This document shows positions 1 through 9,627 of a stretch of DNA of 64,000 nucleotides, in pieces; within the stretch, counting starts at the first letter, position 1; each line of letters opens with the position of its first letter. Under the pieces are notes generated by a model. It was not told where the DNA came from and did not search any database. It saw only the letters and a program-made list of their open reading frames with translations. The position numbers and the translations under genes are program-made. Origin of the DNA: Pseudomonas fluorescens (GTDB taxonomy: Bacteria; Pseudomonadota; Gammaproteobacteria; Pseudomonadales; Pseudomonadaceae); the NCBI RefSeq assembly GCF_902497625.1, contig NZ_CABVGX010000004.1, positions 1 to 64,000 on the forward strand, in the 5' to 3' direction.

Positions 1-1345
1 GCTTGTGCTCGCGTGCCGGGCGATCGCCGCGGGCTGCTGCAGCCGGTTTTTCCTTGCCACCCTTGTCCTTGCCTTTGTCCTTGCGACCGCCGCCGCCACC
101 ACCGCCGTTCGGACCGTCGCCGCGCGGGCCACGTGAGTTGCGCGGGTTACGCACATCCGGACGCTCGCGGACTTCAGGCTTCTCGGCTTCGACAGCGCTG
201 GAATCGAAGCCCATCAGGTCGCCGTCAGCAATTTTCTGCTTGGTCATGCGCTCGATGCTTTTCAGCAGTTTTTCTTCGTCCGGAGCAACCAGCGAGATCG
301 CTTCGCCCGAACGACCGGCACGGCCGGTACGGCCGATACGGTGAACGTAATCTTCATCGACGTTCGGCAGTTCGAAGTTGACCACGTGTGGCAACTGGTC
401 GATGTCGAGACCGCGTGCGGCAATGTCGGTGGCGACCAGAATGCGCACTTCGCCCGCCTTGAAGTCGGCCAGCGCTTTGGTACGTGCGTTCTGGCTCTTG
501 TTGCCATGGATGGCGACGGCGGTGAGGCCGTGTTTGTCCAGGTACTCGGCCAGACGGTTGGCGCCGTGCTTGGTGCGGGTGAACACCAGCACCTGTTCCC
601 AGGCGCCCGCAGTGATCAAATGCGCCAGCAGCGACCGCTTGTGGTTCGCCGGCAGACGGAAGACACGCTGTTCGATGCGCTCGACCGTGGTATTCGGCGG
701 CGTGACTTCGATGCGTTCCGGGTTGTGCAGCAGCTTGCCGGCGAGGTCAGTGATGTCTTTGGAGAAGGTCGCCGAGAACAGCAGGTTTTGACGTTTGCTC
801 GGCAAGCGGGCAAGGACCTTCTTCACGTCATGGACAAAACCCATGTCGAGCATGCGGTCGGCTTCGTCCAGCACGAGTATTTCCACATGGGACAGGTCGA
901 CGCTGCCCTGGCCGGCGAGGTCGAGCAGACGGCCGGGGCAGGCCACCAGCACGTCAACGCCGCGGGACATGGCCTGAACCTGTGGGTTCATGCCAACGCC
1001 GCCGAAGATGCAGGCACTGACGAACTTCAGGTCACGGGCATAAACCTTGAAGCTCTCGTGTACTTGAGCCGCGAGTTCGCGAGTAGGGGTCAGGACCAGT
1101 ACGCGCGGTTGGCGCGGGCCGTGGCGCTGGGATTTGTCCGGGTGACCGTTGGGGAACAACCGTTCCAGAATCGGAAGGGCGAAGCCGCCGGTTTTACCAG
1201 TACCTGTCTGAGCCGCGACCATCAGGTCGCGACCTTGCAACACGGCGGGAATGGCCCGCTGTTGCACCGGAGTAGGCTCGGTATAGCCCGCCGCCTCGAT
1301 GGCACGGACTAAAGCCTCGGAGAGACCGAGGGAAGCAAAGGACAT
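1..1345 (-). CDS. rhlE: DEAD-box ATP-dependent RNA helicase RhlE, 3' end cut by the window
   Basis: The reverse strand encodes 448 residues from an ATG at 1345 and is still open at the left edge. The Q-motif region is at about residues 1-35, Walker A AQTGTGKT at 45-52, DEAD in [11 protein letters not shown] near 157, SAT in LLFSATF, and the helicase C motifs ARGLDI and [11 protein letters not shown] follow. After about residue 375 comes a low-complexity tail rich in Gly, Lys, Arg and Asp ([19 protein letters not shown]), as in RhlE-type helicases, where basic tails bind RNA. The likely role is ATP-driven RNA remodelling in ribosome assembly, RNA decay or cold adaptation. The RhlE assignment over other DEAD-box types rests on the N-terminal sequence and tail, from family knowledge. 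The true C-terminus is outside the window. Confidence 0.93.
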   Translation of the reverse strand, partial: MSFASLGLSEALVRAIEAAGYTEPTPVQQRAIPAVLQGRDLMVAAQTGTGKTGGFALPILERLFPNGHPDKSQRHGPRQPRVLVLTPTRELAAQVHESFKVYARDLKFVSACIFGGVGMNPQVQAMSRGVDVLVACPGRLLDLAGQGSVDLSHVEILVLDEADRMLDMGFVHDVKKVLARLPSKRQNLLFSATFSKDITDLAGKLLHNPERIEVTPPNTTVERIEQRVFRLPANHKRSLLAHLITAGAWEQVLVFTRTKHGANRLAEYLDKHGLTAVAIHGNKSQNARTKALADFKAGEVRILVATDIAARGLDIDQLPHVVNFELPNVDEDYVHRIGRTGRAGRSGEAISLVAPDEEKLLKSIERMTKQKIADGDLMGFDSSAVEAEKPEVRERPDVRNPRNSRGPRGDGPNGGGGGGGRKDKGKDKGGKEKPAAAARGDRPAREHK

Positions 1346-1568
1346 GAGTAATCCTGTTTTAGTTAGGGCTTGGCCCAATGGGAGTCTTGCCTGGCGCGAA
1401 TGGCGTTTAAGAAGAACGCAATCCCGTCCGGTCCTGCTGGGTCACGAAGGCTCGTCTGGAGCGCTCGCGCGGGCTTGAAAGCTGCGCTGTAGCGGGTTCG
1501 AGATGCCTTGAACGGTTCCGAGCGTCCGGGCGTGAGCCTGGCGGGAAGGCCGGAGTATAACAGAGCAA

Positions 1569-2384
1569 TCACTGCGCGCCGCTTTCCTGCTGCTCAACGG
1601 TTTGTTCAACGCTGTTAGTCGGCCTGTCGGCTTTTGCGCTGGCAGCCGGCCCGGCGCCGTATCGCGCGCTCAGCTCCGCATAGGCGGGTTCACGTTTGAA
1701 ACGCTTGAGTTCAGCGCCAAAGCGCTGCACCAGCAGATCCATGCCGGCATTGCGGCGCACTGCCAGAAACTGGCTCTGCTGGCTGATGATGGTAGGGTTC
1801 TCACTGATCTGGTCGCGGATATTCAGTTCGTCGAGCAAATGCTGGCCGACACGGCGGTCGGTGATCAGCAGGTCGATACGTCCGCGTGCAAGCTTGCCGA
1901 AGTTGGCTTCATGACTGGGCGCCGGTTCGCGAGTGAACAGCGTCGAATTGCGAAAATCTTCGCTGTAGAGGTAGCCCGGCGAGGTGCCGACAGTCAGGCC
2001 ACGCAGGTCTTCGAGGGTGCGAAACGGGTGAGGGCGCTCGTTGGCGTAGAAGATGACGAACTGCACCTCTGACAATGGCTCGCTCGGGTAGAGCAGGCTC
2101 GCATCGCGTTCGGGACTGTGGAAGATATCCAGCGCGCCGTCGGCCTGGCCTTGCTCGAGCATGGACAAACAGCGCTTCCAGGGCAGAAATTGCCAGTCCA
2201 CCTCGATGCCCAGTCGTTTGAAGACGATGGCTGTCGTTTCATAATCCAGGCCCAGTGGTTTGCCGTCTTGCTCATAGACATAGGGGGCCCACGGCTCGGT
2301 GACAATGCGCAGTTTCTCGCCCCGGGCAGTCACGCTCAGGCAAGTGAATAGCAGCAGGATGAGTAACTGGGAAATCCAAGGCAT
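1569..2384 (-). CDS. Periplasmic solute-binding protein (SBP_bac_3 type)
   Basis: This 271-residue protein has a hydrophobic N-terminal signal (ISQLLILLLFTCLSVTARG) followed by the start of an amino-acid-type binding domain, EKLRIVTEPWAPYVYEQDGKPLGLDYE. Further family features are WKRCLSMLEQGQADGALDIFHSPER and LRGLTVGTSPGYLYSEDF. The C-terminal 25 residues are polar (Ala, Glu, Gln-rich) and probably disordered. No permease or ATPase gene lies beside it, so it is either an orphan binding protein or a sensor-like periplasmic protein; Pseudomonas genomes carry many such stand-alone members. The ligand cannot be read from the sequence. A similar stand-alone protein lies at 32381-33118. Confidence 0.85.
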   Translation of the reverse strand: MPWISQLLILLLFTCLSVTARGEKLRIVTEPWAPYVYEQDGKPLGLDYETTAIVFKRLGIEVDWQFLPWKRCLSMLEQGQADGALDIFHSPERDASLLYPSEPLSEVQFVIFYANERPHPFRTLEDLRGLTVGTSPGYLYSEDFRNSTLFTREPAPSHEANFGKLARGRIDLLITDRRVGQHLLDELNIRDQISENPTIISQQSQFLAVRRNAGMDLLVQRFGAELKRFKREPAYAELSARYGAGPAASAKADRPTNSVEQTVEQQESGAQ

Positions 2385-2477
2385 GGCCTGAGATTACGAC
2401 GAGAAACGGCAAAGAGCCAGAAACCGCATGCAGAAGCTCTAGCTCCGTGTGTTGCTTCACATTTTCAGCTAGCGAGA

Positions 2478-2562
2478 AAGCAAAAAATCGCAGCTTCATT
2501 TCACCTTGGAGCCCGTAGGAGCTGTCGAGTGAAACGAGGCTGCGATCTTATGATCCTACCGG
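2478..2562. repeat. REPIN-like palindrome, family A, degenerate
   Basis: An arm reading AAAAATCGCAGCTTCATTTC faces an arm GAGTGAAACGAGGCTGCGAT. The second arm is the same half-unit seen at about 12.45, 22.75 and 35.5 kb. Here the two arms meet with the unusual inner sequence CTTGGAGCCCGTAGGAGCTG, so this copy looks rearranged or decayed. It lies in the gap between the solute-binding protein gene and the 3' end of metF. Confidence 0.7.
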
Positions 2563-2591
2563 GTGCTTTCAGCTTGAAGCTTGCAGCTGTT

Positions 2592-3437
2592 TCACCGCGG
2601 CAACTTCAAATTATTCCACACCGCCAGACTCGCTTCAGCCTGATTCAATGTGTAAAAGTGCAAGCCTGGTGCGCCGCCCTGCAACAGGCGTTCGCACATC
2701 TCGGTGATGACCTGCTCGCCAAAACGCTGAATGCTCGCAGTGTCATCGCCGTAGGCTTCCAGCTGCTTGCGAATCCAGCGCGGAATTTCGGCGCCGCAGG
2801 CATCGGAGAAACGCGCGAGCTTGCTGTAATTGGTGATCGGCATGATCCCCGGCACGATCGGGATGTTCACGCCCAGCGCCCGTACTCGTTCGACAAAATA
2901 GAAATAGCTGTCGGCGTTGAAGAAGTACTGGGTGATTGCGCTGTTTGCACCGGCATTGGCCTTGCGCACGAAATTAGCCAGATCGTCTTCAAAGTTGCGC
3001 GCTTGCGGATGCATCTCCGGGTAGGCGGCGACTTCGATGTGGAAATGGTCAGCGGTTTCTTCACGAATGAATTCAACCAGATCGTTGGCGTGGCGCATCT
3101 CGCCGCTGGCCATGCCCATGCCGGAAGGCAGGTCACCGCGTAGCGCAACAATGCGTTTGATGCCGGCCGATTTGTATTGAGCGAGCAGGTCGCGCAGGTC
3201 GGCCTTGCTATCGCCAACGCAGGACAGATGCGGAGCGGCGGGAACTTTGACTTCGCTTTCAAGCTGCAACACGGTGTTGAGCGTGCGATCACGGGTCGAA
3301 CCGCCAGCGCCATAGGTGCAGGAAAAGAAGTCGGGGTTGTAAGTCGCCAACTGACGGGCAGTGGCGAGCAGTTTTTCATGCCCAGCATCGGTCTTGGTGG
3401 GGAAGAACTCGAAGCTGTAGCGACGGTCTTGGGACAT
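2592..3437 (-). CDS. metF: 5,10-methylenetetrahydrofolate reductase
   Basis: The protein has 281 residues and begins MSQDRRYSFEFFPTKTDAG. It reduces 5,10-methylene-THF to 5-methyl-THF with FAD and NAD(P)H, supplying the methyl group for methionine synthesis. Family signatures are FEFFPPK-like FEFFPTK near residue 9, the catalytic Glu in SFEFFP, TYGAGGSTRDRT, and LRGDLPSGMG in the barrel. The frame stays open 14 codons upstream, but ATG 3437 has a GGAGG-type site (5'-CTGGAGGTCCCGCCC) just before it, so that start is chosen. It lies 191 bp downstream of ahcY on the same strand and is probably co-transcribed with it. A heptamer repeat lies directly upstream of the ribosome-binding site. Confidence 0.95.
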   Translation of the reverse strand: MSQDRRYSFEFFPTKTDAGHEKLLATARQLATYNPDFFSCTYGAGGSTRDRTLNTVLQLESEVKVPAAPHLSCVGDSKADLRDLLAQYKSAGIKRIVALRGDLPSGMGMASGEMRHANDLVEFIREETADHFHIEVAAYPEMHPQARNFEDDLANFVRKANAGANSAITQYFFNADSYFYFVERVRALGVNIPIVPGIMPITNYSKLARFSDACGAEIPRWIRKQLEAYGDDTASIQRFGEQVITEMCERLLQGGAPGLHFYTLNQAEASLAVWNNLKLPR

Positions 3438-3450
3438 GGGCGGGACCTCC

Positions 3451-3485
3451 AGCTGCAAGCTGCAAGCTGCAAGCTGCAAGCTACA
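3451..3485. repeat. Heptamer tandem repeat AGCTGCA upstream of metF
   Basis: Four perfect AGCTGCA units (3451-3478) are followed by a fifth degenerate unit AGCTACA. They lie immediately 5' of the metF ribosome-binding site. Related sequence (GCTTGAAGCTTGTAGCTCGCAGCTGC) recurs in inverted sense at about 3600-3627, and AGCTTGAAGCTTGCAGCTG occurs at 2571-2589, so metF is bracketed by the same small motif. The intervening DNA to 3628 holds no gene. Confidence 0.85.
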
Positions 3486-3628
3486 AGAGGCGTAGCGCCG
3501 ACTCTCGTAGTTGAAGCCTGCAACTCACGGCTGCGTAATAGCGATGAAGAAACGAGCAACAAGCCTCAAACCTCAAGTAAACGAATCGCTTTTACTTGCC
3601 GCTTGAAGCTTGTAGCTCGCAGCTGCTC

Positions 3629-5238
<1,610 letters not shown>

Positions 5239-5358
5239 AGCGTTTCTGTCGGCCAATGTCCGAACGGTAATCGAGACCATAGTCGATGCTCAATAGAGCT
5301 CTGGCCCGGGCTCTGCCATGATGGTCGGCATCAATAGGCAAGACGGTCAGGAGTGAAT

Positions 5359-5763
5359 ATGAATTTCCACACCCGCAAATGGGTAAAACCCGAAGACCTC
5401 AACCCCAACGGCACGCTGTTCGGCGGCAGCCTGCTGCGCTGGCTCGACGAAGAAGCGGCGATCTACGCCATCGTGCAGCTGGGTAATCAGCGTGTCGTGA
5501 CCAAGTACATTTCCGAAATCAACTTCGTCAGCGCCTCGCGCCAGGGCGACATCATCGAGCTGGGCATCACCGCCACCGATTTTGGTCGCACCTCGATCAC
5601 CCTGAAATGCGAGGTGCGCAACAAGATCACCCGCAAGAGCATTCTGACGGTGGAGAAAATCGTCTTCGTCAACCTGGGTGAGGACGGCCTGCCGGCACCG
5701 CACGGCCGCACCGAGATCAAATACGTCAAAGACCAGTTCAAGGACGATGCCGCCGTCGAATAA
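5359..5763 (+). CDS. Hotdog-fold acyl-CoA thioesterase, YciA-like
   Basis: The product has 134 residues. NPNGTLFGGSLLRWLDEEAA near residues 17-36 matches the YciA/cytosolic acyl-CoA hydrolase helix with the catalytic Asp (WLDE), and FVSASRQGDIIELG is the typical following strand. Such enzymes hydrolyse acyl-CoA thioesters in the cytoplasm. A GTG six bases earlier overlaps the Shine-Dalgarno sequence CAGGAG (5348-5353), so ATG 5359, five bases after it, is chosen. It is transcribed divergently from ahcY, which leaves about 320 bp of gap holding the riboswitch and promoter. The exact acyl substrate is unknown. Confidence 0.85.
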   Translation: MNFHTRKWVKPEDLNPNGTLFGGSLLRWLDEEAAIYAIVQLGNQRVVTKYISEINFVSASRQGDIIELGITATDFGRTSITLKCEVRNKITRKSILTVEKIVFVNLGEDGLPAPHGRTEIKYVKDQFKDDAAVE

Positions 5764-5771
5764 TGTGAGCC

Positions 5772-5866
5772 CTGTAGGAGCTGCCGAAGGCTGCGATCTT
5801 TTGATCTTGAATTTCCGCGACCAGGATCAAAAAGCAAAAGATCGCAGCCTTCGGCAGCTCCTACAG
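5772..5866. repeat. REPIN-like palindrome, family A variant
   Basis: Outer arms CTGTAGGAGCTGCCGAAGGC and its complement frame a 95-bp element. The inner half reads CTGCGATCTTTTGATC on each side. It sits right after the thioesterase stop codon and before the FNT gene, and could fold into a long hairpin in transcripts crossing it. Confidence 0.85.
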
Positions 5867-5924
5867 AACGGACCCGGACTCCGCGTGTCGTACCTTCATC
5901 GCACGCCACCGGTTCCGGAGTTAT

Positions 5925-6806
5925 ATGGACACGCAAAAAGACGGCAAGACCCCGAACCTTTCGGCGCAAGAGAAACACGAGGTCGACAAAAATCAGCCAC
6001 CGCGCGCTGCGGTGCTGCATGAAATCATCCGCAGCCAGGGCGATCAGGAACTGGAACGCAGCGTTGCCGCCCTGTGGTGGTCGGCCTTGGCTGCCGGCCT
6101 GACCATGGGCCTGTCGCTGATGGCGATGGGGCTGCTCAATTCACGGCTGCCGGACGCCGAAGGCTTCAAGGTGATCGCCAGCTTCGGCTACTGCGCAGGC
6201 TTTCTTGCGGTGATTCTCGCCCGTCAGCAATTGTTCACCGAGAACACGTTGACGGCCGTATTGCCGGTCATGACCAAACCCACGCTGAACAATTTTGGCC
6301 GCCTGATGCGCCTCTGGTCAGTGGTACTGGTGGGTAACCTGTGCGGCACGATACTGGTGGCTTACGTGATGTTGCACCTGCCGATTTTCGACACCAAGAC
6401 CGACCTCGCTTTCCTCGAGATCGGCCGCAAGGTCATGGAAAACGACTCAGGCAAAATGTTCGCCAAGGGCATTATTTCCGGCTGGATGATCGCCACCATG
6501 GTCTGGATGATCCCGTCCATGGAAAGCGCCAAGATGTGGATCATCGTCCTAATCACCTACCTTATGGCGCTGGGCGATTTCACTCACATTGTGGTCGGCT
6601 CGGCCGAGGTGTCCTACCTGGTGTTTGCCGGCGAATTGTCGTGGAAGGACTTCTGGATGGTGTTCGCCGGGCCGACACTGGCGGGGAATATCATTGGCGG
6701 CAGTTTCATCTTCGCCTTGATCAGTCACGCGCAGATTCGCAGCGAGAGCGGGCCGCCAAAATCCGGCGGCCATGAAAAAGATCAGGCCGAATCCCGGCCG
6801 GATTGA
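5925..6806 (+). CDS. Formate/nitrite transporter (FNT) family protein, YfdC-like
   Basis: This 293-residue protein has a charged N-terminal tail of about 45 residues, then six hydrophobic segments from VAALWWSALAAGLTMGLSLMAM to NIIGGSFIFALIS, as in FNT channels. Family-like stretches are ARQQLFTENTLTAVLP and GNLCGTILVAYV, with LMALGDFTHIVVGSAEV in the second half. FNT proteins are inner-membrane pentameric pores for small monovalent anions. The YfdC branch has no firm substrate, so formate or nitrite should not be assumed. GGAG lies 8 bases before ATG 5925. Its 3' end overlaps the convergent LysR gene by 25 bp. Confidence 0.82.
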   Translation: MDTQKDGKTPNLSAQEKHEVDKNQPPRAAVLHEIIRSQGDQELERSVAALWWSALAAGLTMGLSLMAMGLLNSRLPDAEGFKVIASFGYCAGFLAVILARQQLFTENTLTAVLPVMTKPTLNNFGRLMRLWSVVLVGNLCGTILVAYVMLHLPIFDTKTDLAFLEIGRKVMENDSGKMFAKGIISGWMIATMVWMIPSMESAKMWIIVLITYLMALGDFTHIVVGSAEVSYLVFAGELSWKDFWMVFAGPTLAGNIIGGSFIFALISHAQIRSESGPPKSGGHEKDQAESRPD

Positions 6807-7675
6807 TCTGGCTCAGGTGTTTGCTGAAGAGCGTTACACAGGGCGTTCATCATGTTGGGCCGATCGGTTTGAACGTGGCTGATCAGCGCAATTTCCCTGT
6901 CGTAGCGCCGGTTGCCGACCCGTTTCACAGCGCATTTATGACCCCAGTGCTCGAACCCGGACCAATAAGGCACGAGGCTTACGCCAAGGCCTTCAGTCAC
7001 GAGCATGGCAATTGTTTCCAGGGCGTCGAGATCGACCAATGGCGTAGGCATCAATTGCTGGTCCGCCAGATATTCCTCCGCATGTCGCCCGCCCCAAGAG
7101 TCGGGATCGTAGCGAATATAGGGTCGCGTGGTGAGTTGAGCAGGAATGCTGTCTGAAGTCTTTTCCTTCGATAGAAAAACCAGAGGTTCCTTGCGTAGTT
7201 GAACCATCCGCAAGGCTTTTGGTAATTCGAACGGAGGGACCACCAACACGGCAGCGTCAATTGCTCCTGAGAGAAGCGCCTCATACAGCGAACGCGATGT
7301 TCCAGGCACTATGACCGGTGTGATCCCCGGCGCCAATTCGGTCAATATGCGTAATGCCTGAGGTAGAAGACCGGTCAACACGGTTGAAATGGCGCCTATC
7401 CTCAGCTGCCCCGTAAGTCCGCCCACGTCGGCGTCTCCCGCCAGCAATGCAGTCTCGCGAACGATGCGTTTTGCCCTGGGCAGTAATCCCAGGCAGGCTT
7501 GACTCGGCTTGGCTGAGTGGCCGATACGCGACAGCAGCTCGAAGCCGAGTTGCCGTTCAAGCACGAGAATTCGCTGGCTGACCGCTGCCGCCGTCAACCC
7601 CTCCAGCCGCGCAGCATGAGCAATGGAGCCACATTCCACGACGGCAATGAGGCTTTTCAGATAACGCGTGTCCAT
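6782..7675 (-). CDS. LysR-family transcriptional regulator
   Basis: The 297-residue protein has a winged helix-turn-helix at the N-terminus (RYLKSLIAVVECGSIAHAARLEGLTAAAVSQRILVLERQLGFELLSR, about residues 4-50) and a periplasmic-binding-like effector domain from about residue 90. Its 5' end faces the VOC and amidase genes with only 110 bp to the VOC start, the usual layout for a LysR protein controlling a divergent target. The inducer is unknown. The effector domain ends in a short polar tail (TPEPDQSGRDSA). The cassette appears more AT-rich at wobble positions than the flanking genes. Confidence 0.9.
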   Translation of the reverse strand: MDTRYLKSLIAVVECGSIAHAARLEGLTAAAVSQRILVLERQLGFELLSRIGHSAKPSQACLGLLPRAKRIVRETALLAGDADVGGLTGQLRIGAISTVLTGLLPQALRILTELAPGITPVIVPGTSRSLYEALLSGAIDAAVLVVPPFELPKALRMVQLRKEPLVFLSKEKTSDSIPAQLTTRPYIRYDPDSWGGRHAEEYLADQQLMPTPLVDLDALETIAMLVTEGLGVSLVPYWSGFEHWGHKCAVKRVGNRRYDREIALISHVQTDRPNMMNALCNALQQTPEPDQSGRDSA

Positions 7676-7785
7676 AAGTAATACTTTCGGTGACGCAAGA
7701 ATTACATGCTATCTCTTTCGGTGAAATCCCCACAAGCTTCAACCCGTTAGTCCTTTTACTCTCCGGTGATGTTCAGGAGCCACTT

Positions 7786-8199
7786 ATGCAGTCGATTTTT
7801 CACCTTGCTATTCATGTCCGCGATTTGCAGTCGTCCCGCCAGTTTTATGGAGATTTGCTGGGCTGCGAGGAAGGTCGTAGCACCGAGACGTGGGTTGATT
7901 TCAATTTTTTCGGACACCAGTTGTCGTTGCATCTGGGCGAACCTTTTGCGGTCACTCACACGGGAAAAGTAGGAGCACACATCGTGCCGATGCCCCACCT
8001 TGGAGTGATACTTAAAATGTCAGACTGGATCGTTCTAAGAGACCGTTTGATTAACGCCGACGTCAGGTTTGTGCTCGCACCAACCATTCGGTTTTTAACA
8101 GAGCCCGGTGAACAGGCCACGATGTTCTTTATGGATCCGTGTGGAAATCCTATCGAAATTAAAGGCTTCAATGATTTGGATTCGGTTTATGCCGCTTGA
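7786..8199 (+). CDS. VOC-superfamily (glyoxalase/dioxygenase fold) protein
   Basis: The product has 137 residues starting MQSIFHLAIHVRDLQSSRQF. The first beta-alpha-beta unit carries HLAIHVRDL with a candidate metal His, and the C-terminal unit FMDPCGNPIEIKGF carries the typical Glu ligand; a central His lies in HQLSLHLG. CAGGAG at 7774-7779 fixes ATG 7786, although the frame is open to 7690. It precedes the amidase by 84 bp on the same strand, opposite the LysR gene. The family covers lyases, isomerases, ring-cleaving dioxygenases and resistance proteins, so only the fold is assigned. Wobble positions look AT-richer than in neighbouring genes. Confidence 0.8.
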   Translation: MQSIFHLAIHVRDLQSSRQFYGDLLGCEEGRSTETWVDFNFFGHQLSLHLGEPFAVTHTGKVGAHIVPMPHLGVILKMSDWIVLRDRLINADVRFVLAPTIRFLTEPGEQATMFFMDPCGNPIEIKGFNDLDSVYAA

Positions 8200-8283
8200 G
8201 TCTTGTCGGAGGCCCGCTTTTGGAAAGTGGTGTTACAACCAACCATTAAGTCCGCCGGAATATCCGTAACGCGAAGGAGCCAT

Positions 8284-9588
8284 ATGCACGATTTCGATGA
8301 ACTTGACGCCACCGCCATTTCGGAAATAGTTCGTTCGAATGTGGTGAGCGCAGAGACAGTCGCTGATCACTTTCTTGAGCGTGTCGAATCCCACGAGCGC
8401 CACATAAACGCGTTCGTCTCGTTCGATCCGGAAGCGGTGCGCACGCAAGCTTGCCAATTGAAAAACAGCCACGCGAGAGGTCTCCTGGCCGGTGTGCCAG
8501 TTGGGATCAAAGACAACTATGACACCGCGGATCATCCCACCCGGTTTTTCTCTGCGATCTATGACGACAACTGTCCATCGCGAGACGCTCATGTCGTCTC
8601 GCTTTTGCGCCAGGCCGGCGCCGTCATTATGGGCAAGACCCATACCACCGAATTTGCATACATGCATACCGGTCCGACCCGCAATCCACATGATCTTGAC
8701 AGGACCCCGGGCAGTTCCAGCGCAGGGTCGGCCGCAGGAGTGGCGGCTGGCTTTTTTCCGATGGCATTGGGAACACAGACAGCCGGCTCACTGCTTAAAC
8801 CGGCCTCCTATTGCGGGATTTATGCTTTCAAACCTTCGTTCGGGTTGGTGCCTCTGGAAGGGGTCAAACCCTTGGCGCCGAGCTTCGACACGGTGGGATG
8901 GTACGGTCGCTCCGTTCGTGATCTGGCGCTGATGGCTCACGTGTTGATCCCCGGATTCCCGACACCGGCTCATGAGCGCAACGTACGGTCGTTCGGCTTC
9001 TGTCGTACGGCGCGATGGGGTCAGGTAGATGAGGAAGTGGCCCTGGCACTGGAGAGTGCGGTAGAAAAACTGCGATTGGCGGGACATCAAGTGAACGAGG
9101 TAGTACTGCCCGAGGAATTTACAAGAGTATTTGATGACCATCTGCTGATAAACGACTGCGAGGGAGCCCGATCGCTCTCTAAAGAGCTGCTAATGCACCC
9201 TGACAAACTAAGTGGCGAGTTGCTAGCCATGTTCGAGCGCGCAAGCGTAACGGCGTGGGACCAAGAGTCAGCGGCAAGAAAGCGCCTGGCCAATTTATCC
9301 GCCGTTCTGGAAACGATATTCATGCCTTTTGACGCCGTGTTGGGTGCAAGCTGTGGCATCGTCGCGCCGGTGGGGCTTGAAGCGACCGGGCCATCTGATT
9401 TCTGCAAGTTCTGGATGGCGTTTGGATTGCCTCAGATTAATCTCCCGCTCCCTCGTCACGCCGGTGCGCTGCCCATAGGGCTTCAAATGGTCGGGGGGTT
9501 TAGAAACGATCGTGATCTGTTACACGCTGCGGAACACGTCGATGCGGTACTCAGAGCAGCCGTCGCTGCACCTGCCGCATCGGGTTGA
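8284..9588 (+). CDS. Amidase-signature family hydrolase
   Basis: The protein has 434 residues. The amidase signature triad is visible: Lys76 in VPVGIKDNYDT, Ser145 in TPGSSSAGSAAGVAAG, and nucleophile Ser169 in ALGTQTAGSLLKPA, with the usual 24-residue spacing between the two serines. Such enzymes hydrolyse amides such as allophanate, indoleacetamide, nicotinamide or aryl amides. The glycine-rich signature is less canonical than in GatA (GSSSAGS instead of GGSSGGS), and no GatB/C neighbours exist, so tRNA amidotransferase function is unlikely. AAGGAG at 8274-8279 selects ATG 8284 over an upstream in-frame ATG at 8203. It probably shares the LysR-controlled transcript with the VOC gene. Confidence 0.87.
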   Translation: MHDFDELDATAISEIVRSNVVSAETVADHFLERVESHERHINAFVSFDPEAVRTQACQLKNSHARGLLAGVPVGIKDNYDTADHPTRFFSAIYDDNCPSRDAHVVSLLRQAGAVIMGKTHTTEFAYMHTGPTRNPHDLDRTPGSSSAGSAAGVAAGFFPMALGTQTAGSLLKPASYCGIYAFKPSFGLVPLEGVKPLAPSFDTVGWYGRSVRDLALMAHVLIPGFPTPAHERNVRSFGFCRTARWGQVDEEVALALESAVEKLRLAGHQVNEVVLPEEFTRVFDDHLLINDCEGARSLSKELLMHPDKLSGELLAMFERASVTAWDQESAARKRLANLSAVLETIFMPFDAVLGASCGIVAPVGLEATGPSDFCKFWMAFGLPQINLPLPRHAGALPIGLQMVGGFRNDRDLLHAAEHVDAVLRAAVAAPAASG

Positions 9589-9627
9589 TGCAGCAGGCAC
9601 CGGCCCTGGACGGGCGCACTTCCAGGG

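Noticed and set aside
1363..1572. 69-codon minus-strand frame upstream of rhlE
   Set aside because: It lies in the promoter region of rhlE with no start context, and its sequence resembles no protein.
5353..5358. GTG start for the YciA-like thioesterase
   Set aside because: This GTG overlaps the Shine-Dalgarno sequence itself, so initiation at ATG 5359 is more plausible.
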